From positions 16,801 to 80,800 of the forward strand of contig CAYTHO010000015.1 in NCBI GenBank assembly GCA_964437595.1: 64,000 nt of DNA. Direction: 5' to 3'. Origin of the DNA: DSYU01 sp964437595 (lineage in GTDB: Bacteria > Chloroflexota > Anaerolineae > Anaerolineales > Anaerolineaceae). Both the position numbers and the translations under genes were made by a program. The notes beneath the pieces are model-generated. The model was not told where the DNA came from. It did not search any database and worked only from the letters and a program-made list of their open reading frames with translations. Each line of letters opens with the position of its first letter. The first letter of the stretch is position 1. This document shows, one piece after another, positions 47,701 through 55,778 of the stretch.

Positions 47701-50229
47701 GACCAAACCAGCCGCTGCCTGTTCTACGCAACGGCCTCGGAACGTCTGGCGCATCAGATTCAGCACCTGCTGTTACGGCTGGGCATTCTCAGCAGCATCC
47801 GCACGGTACAGTTCCCGTATAAAGAGGGACGCACCGGGTATCAGGTGTTTATCACCGGTAACGAGAACCTGGCCCGGTTCTCCGAAGCGGTTGGCAGCCA
47901 GATGATCCCATCGGCAAAGCAAAAAACGCTGCAAGGCATGATCCTTGAAGCCATCCCAGCAGCCGCTGGAACAAAAGATGTGGTCCCCACCGCATTAATC
48001 AAGCCCCTGGTGCGCAGCGCTAAAGAGATGACCGGGATCACCTGGCTCCAGTTAAATGCAGAAACGGGCATCGCACAACGAGAATTCTCCCCCACCAATT
48101 CAAATGGGAAGGTGGGCTTCAGGCGCGCAACCGTATCGCGGCTGGCCGCATACTTTGACGACCCCATGCTGGCGCAACATGCGAAAAGTGATATTTACTG
48201 GGACCAGGTCCGCTCGATCGAATGGATAGGCGAAAAGCCAACCTACGATCTGGAAGTGCCTGAAACGCATAACTTTATCGCAAATGATATCGTAGTGCAC
48301 AACAGCCATGCCGCGGATTACGGCATCATCTCTGTGCAGACGGCCTATCTAAAGACACATTACACCCCCGAATATATGACTGCCCTGCTCTCGGCGGAAA
48401 AGAACGATACCGCCAAGGTGGCTTTTTATGTGGCCGACTGCCGCGCGCTGGGCATCGATGTGCTGGCGCCGGATATCAACAGTTCGGGGTGGGACTTTAC
48501 CATTGAGGACCGCTCGGGCCAGGCGCCGGCTATCCGCTTTGGGCTGGGCGCGGTGAAGAACGTGGGGCAGGCGCCAGTGGATTTGATCCTGGAAGTGCGC
48601 CGGGATGGACCCTTCAAAACACTCAATGACTTTATCCAACGGGTAGACCTGCGCGCAGTGGGTAAACGCTCGCTGGAATGCCTGATCAAGGTCGGCGCGC
48701 TGGAATCGCTGGGGCCGCGCGCCGCGCTGCTGGACGCGCTGGATCAGATGCTTTCGGTCAGCACCAGCCACTTTAAGGCGCTGCAGTCCGGACAGCTCAG
48801 CTTCTTCGGTGGTTTTGCCGAAACGGTGGATGAAATCAGCCTGCCCATCGCGGCTTCGATGGATACCCGCGAACAGTTGGAGTGGGAGCGCGAGCTGCTG
48901 GGGCTGTATGTATCAGATCACCCACTTTCGCCCTACCTGGCGGCGCTGCGGCGGAAAGTGACCCACTTCTCCGGCCAGTTGGGCGAGGCGCACGATAAGG
49001 AAAAAGTCACCGTAGCGGGGATGGTGACCCGCTTCCGCCAGCACCAGACCAAAACGGGCAAGGCGATGGGCTTTGCCACCCTGGAAGATATCCAGGGGCC
49101 GATCGAGCTGGTGCTGTTCCCACGAACCTGGGATCGCTACAGCAAGCTGGTCACTCCCGACCGTGTGCTGATCGCGGAAGGCAGCATTGATGCCGCTGGC
49201 GGCGATCCAAAAGTGCTGGTAGACCGGCTGGATGAAATGGACCTGGAACAGGCGCTCAAAGTGATGGACATCGATGCCAGCGCGTACCTGCCTCCTGCTG
49301 TGCTGGCCGTCTACGGCGAAAAGGGTATGCCGCAGCGGGCAGCACCAGAAGACTTCGATGAAGAAGCGCCCGTGGGTGAGGATCTGAAGGACGGCGAGGC
49401 GGATGCGGGGCCTTCTGGTGAGCTGTTTGGCGCAGCGGAAATCGATGTTCTGCTTGCACAGGACAGCATGGTAAAAGGCTCTTCAGCCAGCCGCGCGCAA
49501 GAAGCGGTTTTGGAGCAATCGCCGCAAGAGGCCGGAACCGGCGATGCGGCAAGGTCTGTCGAAGCAAAGGCTGCTGAGATCAAATCGGACCCGTATGAAG
49601 ATGAGGGGCCGCCGCTGTGGCCAGATGATTGGGACCAGTTCGCGCCGCCGGTGCAGGAAGCGTATGGACCCAAAGCACAGCCAGCCGTATTGAACAAGAT
49701 CGCCGAGCGCCGGAACGTGGAAGCGCCTCCTCCAGCGCCCGCCGAACCCGCCAGTGAGGATGCGGAGCATGTTGAGCCGGTGCTGAGCATGCGGGCGAAG
49801 CCCTCGGCGGGCGGCGGCAGCACTGCCGGCGCCAAGACTGCTGACAGCCTGCCAGGCGGTGAAGGCCAGGCTCCCCCCTTCTTGTCCATGCCGTTCTTTG
49901 TTCCATCACCCGCAATGACGATTCCTCCCACCAGCGAAACGGGCGAGCAAGCCAGCGCGTCAGCGGATGCCGAACCGCGCCAACTGACAGTGATTCTGCG
50001 CTCGGGAAGCGATAAGGCCCACGATGTGCGCCGCCTCAAACGCATCCATGGAACGCTGCACTCCTTCCCGGGGAAAGACAAGTTCGCTTTCCTGGTTTTC
50101 GAAGGGGGGCGGCGCTTCCTGATGGAATTTCCCAACGAAACCACGGGGATCTGCTCGGAGCTGATCCGCAAGCTGATCGAGCTGGTAGGCGAAGGGAACG
50201 TGCGAGTAGAGCCGATTAAGATCCAATAA
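44770..50229 (+). CDS. dnaE: DNA polymerase III alpha subunit with inserted intein
   Basis: An 1819-residue precursor; 1392 residues remain after removal of the 427-residue intein (residues 752-1178). The N-terminal PHP domain is clear (FVHLHVHSQYSLLDG, VALTDHGSMYGV). The polymerase site has PDIDLDFQDD (Asp 398, 400 and 402), with NAGTHAAGVVITDEP and ALYRPGPLEFIP in the palm and fingers. An OB fold follows (VTVAGMVTRFRQHQTKTGKA), then a 200-residue Pro/Ala/Glu-rich linker and a conserved C-terminal domain (LTVILRSGSDKAHDVRRLKR). This is the replicative polymerase. The long acidic linker is unusual for DnaE. The ATG has no strong ribosome site. Confidence 0.95.
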   Translation: MSFVHLHVHSQYSLLDGFSNIKKLVNRTKELGMPAVALTDHGSMYGVIDFFNAAKAADVKPIIGLEAYMAARRMQDRDAKLDKQSHHLLLLAENQTGYRNLLKIASAAQIDGFYYFPRIDHEFLENHSEGIIATSGCMSAEIPRALRERGPEEARRLMDWYYEVFGPDHFYLELQRHDIPELEQVNRDLLQMGKRYQAKFIATNDVHYVNPSDARLQDILLAIQTGALITDPNRFRMSVESFYLRSPQEMAGLFAEAPDALTNTLEIAERCNVDLSSKGYHLPRFPYPPGYTDETYLRELCEEGLRRRYGEARAHDPVIRERLEYELGVIHQMGFDAYFLIVWDLCRFAREKGIWYNARGSAAGSMVAYTLDITLVEPVGYGLIFERFLNPGRISMPDIDLDFQDDMRSKVLEYCAHKYGDDRVAQIITFGTLGAKAAIRDVGRVMDIPLAEVDKVAKLIPGIPGKSVSIPEALEQVPDLKKLYDTTDYLKDLIDTAAQMEGALRNAGTHAAGVVITDEPIVDYVPLNRPTSGSEDSPIKTVTQFEMSIIESLGLLKVDFLGLRTLTIMARACELIEKRHGKKFSLDNIPITDEPTFDFISKGHTAGVFQLEGTGMTRYVVQMQPHNVDNVIAMVALYRPGPLEFIPTYIKRMHGDEKVDYRHPSLEPIFQETYGIPVYQEQIMRAAVDLAGYTMSESDELRKAIAKKLKDKLMKHREKFIAGAVKRGMAKETAEAIFTDWEEFARYGFNKCLPGNVEVIDASTGRMVRIEDLYRQTAKLSETMTLDTGTLNLKRGQVAQVMANGVKPVFRLVTASGRSIEATANHPFLTVNGWMRLDQIKPGEHIATPRFIPVEGQRAWHEHEVIALGHLLAEGNLCHPHSVYYYNQDQAEVDDFVNAAEQFANVRCSVKMHKNTWSVYARRAERESPPGIFIWAQQLGLLGKTARDKEIPAEAFELNNQQLGLLISRMWQGDGHIDQTSRCLFYATASERLAHQIQHLLLRLGILSSIRTVQFPYKEGRTGYQVFITGNENLARFSEAVGSQMIPSAKQKTLQGMILEAIPAAAGTKDVVPTALIKPLVRSAKEMTGITWLQLNAETGIAQREFSPTNSNGKVGFRRATVSRLAAYFDDPMLAQHAKSDIYWDQVRSIEWIGEKPTYDLEVPETHNFIANDIVVHNSHAADYGIISVQTAYLKTHYTPEYMTALLSAEKNDTAKVAFYVADCRALGIDVLAPDINSSGWDFTIEDRSGQAPAIRFGLGAVKNVGQAPVDLILEVRRDGPFKTLNDFIQRVDLRAVGKRSLECLIKVGALESLGPRAALLDALDQMLSVSTSHFKALQSGQLSFFGGFAETVDEISLPIAASMDTREQLEWERELLGLYVSDHPLSPYLAALRRKVTHFSGQLGEAHDKEKVTVAGMVTRFRQHQTKTGKAMGFATLEDIQGPIELVLFPRTWDRYSKLVTPDRVLIAEGSIDAAGGDPKVLVDRLDEMDLEQALKVMDIDASAYLPPAVLAVYGEKGMPQRAAPEDFDEEAPVGEDLKDGEADAGPSGELFGAAEIDVLLAQDSMVKGSSASRAQEAVLEQSPQEAGTGDAARSVEAKAAEIKSDPYEDEGPPLWPDDWDQFAPPVQEAYGPKAQPAVLNKIAERRNVEAPPPAPAEPASEDAEHVEPVLSMRAKPSAGGGSTAGAKTADSLPGGEGQAPPFLSMPFFVPSPAMTIPPTSETGEQASASADAEPRQLTVILRSGSDKAHDVRRLKRIHGTLHSFPGKDKFAFLVFEGGRRFLMEFPNETTGICSELIRKLIELVGEGNVRVEPIKIQ
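47023..48303 (+). other. DnaE intein with LAGLIDADG homing endonuclease
   Basis: 427 residues in frame inside dnaE, replacing nothing: the flanks RYGFNK and SHAADYGIIS join into a normal DnaE sequence. It starts with Cys (CLPGNVEVID), has block B with TANHPFL (His 75), and ends with HNFIANDIVVHN followed by Ser, so all splicing residues are present (Cys1, block B His, penultimate His, Asn, +1 Ser). The middle carries two LAGLIDADG-like helices, ALGHLLAEGNL and LGLLISRMWQGDGHID, with their acidic residues, so the endonuclease may be active. It is contiguous, not split. Confidence 0.95.
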
Positions 50230-50230
50230 A

Positions 50231-50270
50231 AAAAGGGCGCTGCGCGGAGAACCACGCAGCGCCCTTTTTA
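50231..50270. terminator. Bidirectional terminator of dnaE and the secreted repeat protein
   Basis: A 14-bp stem AAAAGGGCGCTGCG / CGCAGCGCCCTTTT (50231-50244 with 50255-50268) with A and T runs at its ends, between the convergent stops at 50229 and 50276. Confidence 0.9.
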
Positions 50271-50275
50271 TCAGG

Positions 50276-53200
50276 TTATTTTCTCAACATGGGGAGATAT
50301 ACCTTACTCTTCCCGACTGAAACCAGGGCGTGCGCCCAGGGGCCTGGGCGTCCATCGGCATCAATCATGCGCACCCGCCAGTAATAGGTTTTATCCTCGG
50401 CATATTTCTTCGTTGGCGTAAAAGTGGTCTGCGCAGTGGTGACATAGTCGATCCGCTGGGAGAATTCTGGATTCCCATGAACTTCAATCAGGTACGTTGC
50501 CGCGCCATGTACGTAGGGGGTTGTCCCATCGATTGCCGTCCAGGTGAAAGTAGGCGTGGCGGGCGAGGATGACCCGCTGACCGGCGACTTGGCTTTGACC
50601 AGCGGATACTGCTTGGTGAATTCGGCCACCGCGCTCCAGCCGCTCACATTGCTGCCGCCATCAATCATAGCCACCCGCCAGTAGTATTTCGAATCCTCGT
50701 AGCCCTTTACCGGCGTCCAGCAGTTTTGCAAGGTGTCGACTTTATCATAGATTAGATTGAATTCCGGGTCGCCCTTACTTACTTCAACCCGGTATCTCCA
50801 GGGGAAAAGCACGGTCTGCCCGCCGCCAGCGGTAACGGAGAGCACATTCCAGCAGAAGGTGGGCGCCCGGCTTACCGGGCTGGTAGCTGCCGGATCATTG
50901 GGGGTCAGGCCGCTCGGAACGGGTAGCGCCAGGGTGAACTGCTGGTTTGGCGTCCACTGGCTGTACACCTCGCCACCGCCGCTGCGCACCACCCGCACCT
51001 TCCAATAATAGGTGGCATTGGGGAGGGCGGTCAAGGGCGTGTAGCTGGTTTCCGAAGTGCTTTTGTTTACCGCGGGGGAACCAAAAGTTGGATCATTATC
51101 GACCAATATATCATACTGCGCGGCGCCTTCCACCCGGTCCCAACTAAAGGTTGGGGTAGCCTGGCTCACCGATACTTTCAGGTTCTTGGCGACAAAGCCC
51201 TCTCGCTCAAAGCGCATCCCCTGGCTCCAGGAGCTTAACGGGCCGGAAGCGCCGAGATAACGAGATTGGCCTTTCCAGTAATAGGTGTTGTCACCCTGAA
51301 AATCATCCGGCCAGGCGTGGAAGGGAGGGAGGTACCAGGGGTCGGTCGATTTCATCGTCAGCGTTGCTGCTTCTGATTTAAATTCAACATCCCGGTGGAC
51401 AATGCCCTCAAAGCCGGACCAAGGGGAGCCTGCCGGTGAGTTCCAGAAGAAGGGGGGCACAAAGGGATAGGTGGTCGGGTCTCCGGCCAGATCGCTCTGC
51501 GGGATGGTCAGCGACAGGTGCTCCGAGACGGTGGTGACGCGCTTGAGGGTGGCTGCTCCGCTGGTAATCGGGTTTTCCGGGACAGTGTCCATCGCCGTCG
51601 AACCCGTCCCATTCAGGCTGACCAGCGCCAGGCTGTACGTGCCGGTCTGCACTTCATAACCAATGGGTTGGTATGGGATCTTTAATTCAACGACATGCGC
51701 AGCAGGGTCGTAAAACACACTGCCGCCCATCGCAAACAGCGTGAACCCATCATCCCAAGTGCTGTTCTGCCATTTATAGATTGTGGTATGGTCCGCGTCC
51801 ATAACCCCGGCGGTCTTGTCAATATAAATGGCATACTCCGGCAGGTGGGCAGTATCGGCGGTCAGCGGGTAGCCTTTGTAATCATAGGTGGCGCCAGAAC
51901 CGGCGCGGTTGTCAATATCCAGATAGAGAACGTACTTGCTGGTGCCCGTGCCGAAATAGTCAAAGCCGAAGTACCAGTAATTTGCATCCTGAGCGGCATA
52001 TAATTTTTCGAGCTTGTAATCATCCGCTACCGTATCCACTGCATCCCTGGCAATTTCCAGGCGGTTAGCCACATCGCCGGGGTTGCGCGCCGCGGCCCAC
52101 TGGCTCCCGGCGGCAATCTGGTATCGCCACGTTGCGCTCCATGATGGACCCCATACGCCGTTTTTGTACGCCTGAACGCGCCAGTAGTACGAGCCAAATT
52201 CGAGGTGGCCCTCTCCCAGGCTGCGCTGGCCATAACTGGTGGTGGGCACATACACCGGGTTGATCACCTCGGCCTGTTCGACCAGGGAGGAGAAATCGGC
52301 ATAGCGGCTGATCTGAACGCGGTACCTGGTGGCGCCGCTGAGAGGGAACCATTCGAGGGCGGGGGTGATTTCGACAAATTCCGCGGAGTCGTACCCGGGG
52401 AATATGGAAGGATCGTAGGTGCTGGTAAACACCGGGCGCAGGGGCTGGGGCGCGGCGCCAGTGGTGGCCGCAAGCGCTTTGGCGGAATTGAAGCGCACCT
52501 GCCACGGCTGGCTGGGGTGCGCGCCCGCCACCTCGCCGCCGTCAATGGCGGTCAGTGGGGTGACCTGCCAGTAATAGGTGGTGTTGGGTTCGGGATTAAA
52601 AGGATTGGGATTGCTTGGCGTCACCGTCGGCGCGGCGGACAGGTTTTCGGTTTTCACCTGCCACACCACATTACCCACCCTCCTATCCGGAGTGAGCGAA
52701 GTGCCAACCACCACATGATACGCGCCAGGAATAACAGCGCCCGTACCGCCCATTTCTTCCAGCGTGGCATCAAACAGGCGCTGCCAGGTAAAAAATGGGT
52801 AGGCCGCGCTGCGGTCGATGTAGGGATTCATGGAAACGGCCTGGTCCGGGGCCGGGAAGGTATTGGGCAGGTAATAGTGCAGGGGAGATACCAGATCGGG
52901 AGCATTATTCAGCGCGTAGCTGGTGAACTGCCCTACCTGGCTAGTCTTACCGTATTTCGTGGCGGTGTTAATCGGCGTGACCCGCCAGTAGCGAATGCCT
53001 TCATCCCCTTCATACTTTTCCGGGGTATAGTAGGTATTGGATACCGTCTCATCGATCAGCAGGGGTTTGGTAAAACCGGAGGTCCGGCTGACCTCAATAC
53101 GGTACTGCGCGGCCCCGGGAACGGGCGTCCAGCTAAAGAAGGGGAAGCGCACGTATTGATAGGTGGCCGTAGGGGTGAGCAGCACCGGCTGGATATACCA

Positions 53201-54259
53201 GCGCATAACAAAGTGCCAGGGGGTATTGCCGTTGCTCCAGGCCGAGCAGGATATCCCGTTGCAGGCCCGCACCCGCCAGTAATAGTTCGTATCGTTTTCC
53301 AGCGGGCTGGTTAAGGTAAAGGTGGTATTTTTGGTGCTGGTGTTGGCTACGAAACCACCATCCAGCGTGGATAACGTGCTGATTTGGATATCATAATCCC
53401 TGGCCCCGCGCACTGCCGTCCAGCGGAAGGTGGGTGTAAAGGTGGGCGTGGCTTCATTCAATGGTTCCAGCAGCACCGGCACGTAGTTGTTTTCCGGGTG
53501 ACTGAGGTCCACCCGGCTGTAGTCCATTTTGAAACCACGAACGAGGCTGGGGGTGCCTTCGTGCGGCGTCGCAGCCGCATCTAGCGGGATGACGCGCCAG
53601 AAATAGTCGCCGTTTGCGATGGTGCCATCCGGCTGATATGTGGTGGCCAGAGTCACAATATTGAGCACCGTGGTAGTAAAGTTATTGTTCGTGGATATTT
53701 GCAGACGGTACGAGCCCGCGCCAATCACCGGGGTCCAGCTAAAGACCGGGGACTGGAAGAGCGGGAGGGTAGCGCCGTCCGCGGGGGCGGTCAGGTTGGG
53801 GCGGTTGCCGTCACTTGACCAATCTTTGGTAAACATCCAGACATCGCTGAAACTGCCGGCAGGTGAAGGCGTTGCCACCTGTACTCTCCAAAACCAATCA
53901 CCATCGTTCAGCCTGGTGATTGTAGGTGGTATGTACTGGGTATTCGGCGTTGTGATGTTAACAAAAATTTTGGTGGCGTCAGCGAAATTAATATCCTGCG
54001 ACATCTGGATGCGGTAGGTCTTTGCGCCTTCGACCGGCTCCCAAGAAAATACCGGGAGCGCCTGTGGTGGGGCTTTAATCGTTCCGGATTCGCCGGTAGC
54101 GGTAACGGTGCTGCCATCCTCCGGGAAGGTGAGCATTGGCGCTGCAAGCTGGGCATGCACGGAATCCTGAGCGCCAGGAACGAGCAGGGCCAGAATGAGG
54201 ATGATCGAAAACAGGGTATTTACCAGGGTTTTCTTAGAATGAAGGGAAAATGCATTCAT
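50276..54259 (-). CDS. Secreted multi-domain protein with FN3-like repeats and a DOMON/CBM9-like domain
   Basis: 1327 residues. A signal peptide covers residues 1 to about 35 (TLFSIILILALLVPGAQDSV, cleavage near VHA-QL). The body has about nine fibronectin-III-like modules, each with a PxFxWxPVxGAxxYxIQxS strand and an YYWRVxxxxxxG strand. Between modules six and seven sits a domain with DANYWYFGFDYFGT, YVLYLDIDN and VELKIPYQPIGYEV, which resembles DOMON/CBM9-type sugar or heme binders. The end is KSKVYLPMLRK, like the YLPL tails seen on many Chloroflexota secreted proteins (recalled, not searched). It is probably a cell-surface or exported binding protein. GGAGAGG lies 10 nt before the ATG at 54259. 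Confidence 0.75.
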   Translation of the reverse strand: MNAFSLHSKKTLVNTLFSIILILALLVPGAQDSVHAQLAAPMLTFPEDGSTVTATGESGTIKAPPQALPVFSWEPVEGAKTYRIQMSQDINFADATKIFVNITTPNTQYIPPTITRLNDGDWFWRVQVATPSPAGSFSDVWMFTKDWSSDGNRPNLTAPADGATLPLFQSPVFSWTPVIGAGSYRLQISTNNNFTTTVLNIVTLATTYQPDGTIANGDYFWRVIPLDAAATPHEGTPSLVRGFKMDYSRVDLSHPENNYVPVLLEPLNEATPTFTPTFRWTAVRGARDYDIQISTLSTLDGGFVANTSTKNTTFTLTSPLENDTNYYWRVRACNGISCSAWSNGNTPWHFVMRWYIQPVLLTPTATYQYVRFPFFSWTPVPGAAQYRIEVSRTSGFTKPLLIDETVSNTYYTPEKYEGDEGIRYWRVTPINTATKYGKTSQVGQFTSYALNNAPDLVSPLHYYLPNTFPAPDQAVSMNPYIDRSAAYPFFTWQRLFDATLEEMGGTGAVIPGAYHVVVGTSLTPDRRVGNVVWQVKTENLSAAPTVTPSNPNPFNPEPNTTYYWQVTPLTAIDGGEVAGAHPSQPWQVRFNSAKALAATTGAAPQPLRPVFTSTYDPSIFPGYDSAEFVEITPALEWFPLSGATRYRVQISRYADFSSLVEQAEVINPVYVPTTSYGQRSLGEGHLEFGSYYWRVQAYKNGVWGPSWSATWRYQIAAGSQWAAARNPGDVANRLEIARDAVDTVADDYKLEKLYAAQDANYWYFGFDYFGTGTSKYVLYLDIDNRAGSGATYDYKGYPLTADTAHLPEYAIYIDKTAGVMDADHTTIYKWQNSTWDDGFTLFAMGGSVFYDPAAHVVELKIPYQPIGYEVQTGTYSLALVSLNGTGSTAMDTVPENPITSGAATLKRVTTVSEHLSLTIPQSDLAGDPTTYPFVPPFFWNSPAGSPWSGFEGIVHRDVEFKSEAATLTMKSTDPWYLPPFHAWPDDFQGDNTYYWKGQSRYLGASGPLSSWSQGMRFEREGFVAKNLKVSVSQATPTFSWDRVEGAAQYDILVDNDPTFGSPAVNKSTSETSYTPLTALPNATYYWKVRVVRSGGGEVYSQWTPNQQFTLALPVPSGLTPNDPAATSPVSRAPTFCWNVLSVTAGGGQTVLFPWRYRVEVSKGDPEFNLIYDKVDTLQNCWTPVKGYEDSKYYWRVAMIDGGSNVSGWSAVAEFTKQYPLVKAKSPVSGSSSPATPTFTWTAIDGTTPYVHGAATYLIEVHGNPEFSQRIDYVTTAQTTFTPTKKYAEDKTYYWRVRMIDADGRPGPWAHALVSVGKSKVYLPMLRK

Positions 54260-54475
54260 GATGAATTGACCTCTCCAATAACTGGAAGGAGTTGGAAGAA
54301 CCTTGAGCAGCAAGCAGCGCCCCCGGTAATCCCCCAACCCCCAACAAGATGGATGCTGTAGCCGTACCAGGTATGGTTTTATTATAAGAAATTCGATGGC
54401 TGGTACAAGCATCCGAGGAAAAAAATAAGTTCACAAAACTGCAAATCGAACAACAGCCACGGTACAGGCGTGGTT

Positions 54476-54506
54476 AAAAAGCACAACGGCGCCTGGGCGC
54501 CGTTGT
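54476..54506 (-). terminator. Terminator of greA
   Basis: A 10-bp stem ACAACGGCGC / GCGCCGTTGT (54483-54492 with 54497-54506), followed on the minus strand by CTTTTT. Confidence 0.85.
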
Positions 54507-54538
54507 TACTGTCATTTCTGAAAGGATAGTCCGAATTT

Positions 54539-55006
54539 CTATTCCACTTTCAAAATCGTGACCGCAAAGGAACCCGCGGGAGCATCCACCTGCACCCGCT
54601 CGCCGGCTTTGCGGTTCAGCAGCGCCCGTCCCAGCGGGGATTCGTTGGATATTTTCCCATGTACCGGGTTGGCTTCAGCAGCGCCCACAATGGTATATAC
54701 CTCAGGTTCCATATTTTCCTCCTGGATGGTTACCGTTGAGCCAACCTGAGCCATATCGGAGGTCTGGTGAGGTACTTCATCGATGACGCGAGCGGTGGCA
54801 AGCAAAATTTCGAGCTCTTTGATGCGCCCCTCTACGAACGCCTGCTCATTTTTCGCGGCTTCGTACTCCGCGTTTTCGATCAATTCGCCGCCCTCCATGG
54901 CTTCATGAAGGCGGTTGGCAATTTCTTCGCGTTTTTCCTTGCGAAGGAACTCTAACTCCTCTTGCAGTTTTGTAAAGCCTTCACGAGTGAGGAAAGAAGT
55001 AGGCAT
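54539..55006 (-). CDS. greA: Transcription elongation factor GreA
   Basis: 155 residues, the normal GreA size. The N-terminal coiled coil has MPTSFLTREGFTKLQEELEF and the acidic tip GGELIENAEYEAAKNEQA, which supplies the Asp/Glu needed for transcript cleavage. The C-terminal FKBP-like part closes with SPLGRALLNRKAGERVQVDA. GreA rescues backtracked RNA polymerase. In-frame codons up to 55138 exist, but the conserved protein begins at 55006 (AAGGA 12 nt upstream). A leader of about 145 nt holds a terminator-like hairpin. Confidence 0.94.
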   Translation of the reverse strand: MPTSFLTREGFTKLQEELEFLRKEKREEIANRLHEAMEGGELIENAEYEAAKNEQAFVEGRIKELEILLATARVIDEVPHQTSDMAQVGSTVTIQEENMEPEVYTIVGAAEANPVHGKISNESPLGRALLNRKAGERVQVDAPAGSFAVTILKVE

Positions 55007-55073
55007 GATTTGTCTTATTCCTTGTCCAGTGATGTTTCCCAGAGGAGCTTTCTCCAAATGGGTCTTAAACGAC

Positions 55074-55096
55074 AAAAAAACACTCCCTAAGGAGCG
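55074..55096 (-). terminator. Terminator-like hairpin inside the greA leader
   Basis: On the minus strand, CGCTCCTTAGGGAGTG forms a 6-bp stem with a 4-nt loop (55081-55096), followed at once by seven T (55074-55080). It lies about 76 nt after the expected start of transcription and about 68 nt before the greA start codon. A second small hairpin (ATTCC ATGC GGAAT) precedes it. Confidence 0.65.
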
Positions 55097-55121
55097 ATTC
55101 CGCATGGAATGAGATATAACA

Positions 55122-55152
55122 CTGACCTCACCGATCACTTACGAGAGGTCAG
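55122..55152 (-). other. Inverted repeat at the 5' end of the greA leader
   Basis: CTGACCTC and GAGGTCAG (55122-55129 and 55145-55152) are perfect inverted arms with a 15-nt loop. They fall right at the start of the transcript and could be a 5' stem-loop or an operator. Confidence 0.6.
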
Positions 55153-55156
55153 CGTT

Positions 55157-55185
55157 ATAATAGCATAATTTTTTAAAACTTGCAA
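55157..55185 (-). promoter_or_regulatory. Promoter of greA
   Basis: On the minus strand, TTGCAA (55180-55185), 17 bp, and TATTAT (55157-55162). Transcription should start near 55150. Confidence 0.7.
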
Positions 55186-55214
55186 GCTGTTCAAAATTCC
55201 GTGGATGTTTTTTA

Positions 55215-55766
55215 CTAATCCTTTATTACCTGGGCAACATATTCCGCGCCGCGGTGCAGCGCCTGGATATTGAGAGGCAACAGGCGCTGGTGCCGGGCTG
55301 GAAGATGATCCTGCAGCGCGCGTTCAATGGCCTCCAGCGGAAGCACGGGCAGGTTGGCCAGCAGCGCGCCCAGCAGAACCATATTGGTCATGCGCTGGTC
55401 GCCGAGCGATTCGGCAATTTCATTGCCCGGAACCAGGGCCGCGCGAATATCGGTGCGCGTGACATTGCGATTGATAATGGAGGCGTTGACGATAACAATA
55501 CCCTCTGTCTTTACCAGGGCTTCATACTTATCCAGCGAGGGCAGATTCATGGCGACCACGGCCTGTGGATTGCGCACCAGGGGAGAGCCAATTTCCTCAT
55601 CAGAGATCACTACGGTACAGTTGGCGGTGCCGCCGCGCATTTCCGGGCCATACGAAGGGATCCAGGTGACGTCTCGGCCCTCATCCATGGCGGCGTACGC
55701 CAGCAGTTGACCGGCAAACAGCACGCCCTGACCGCCAAAACCGGCAATGATAATATCGGTTTGCAT
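55215..55766 (-). CDS. vorC: 2-oxoacid:ferredoxin oxidoreductase gamma subunit
   Basis: A 183-residue protein of the gamma (KorC/VorC) family: IIAGFGGQGVLFAGQLLAYA and PSYGPEMRGGTANCTVVISD are diagnostic. It is the last gene of a four-gene unit on the minus strand in the order delta (57698), alpha (56571), beta (55779), gamma. Together they oxidise a 2-oxoacid to an acyl-CoA with reduction of ferredoxin. The C-terminus is helical and not informative. Confidence 0.88.
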   Translation of the reverse strand: MQTDIIIAGFGGQGVLFAGQLLAYAAMDEGRDVTWIPSYGPEMRGGTANCTVVISDEEIGSPLVRNPQAVVAMNLPSLDKYEALVKTEGIVIVNASIINRNVTRTDIRAALVPGNEIAESLGDQRMTNMVLLGALLANLPVLPLEAIERALQDHLPARHQRLLPLNIQALHRGAEYVAQVIKD

Positions 55767-55778
55767 GGTTCCTCCGCC

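Noticed and set aside
47023..48303. Split intein
   Set aside because: The intein is continuous and in frame with both halves of dnaE; no split or separate C-half is seen.
52205..53314. Long open frame opposite the secreted repeat protein
   Set aside because: It is antisense to a clearly conserved multi-domain coding region; no motif or ribosome site supports it.
50276..54259. CRISPR-like or DNA repeat array
   Set aside because: Repetition is at the protein level (FN3-like modules); the DNA copies are divergent and irregular.
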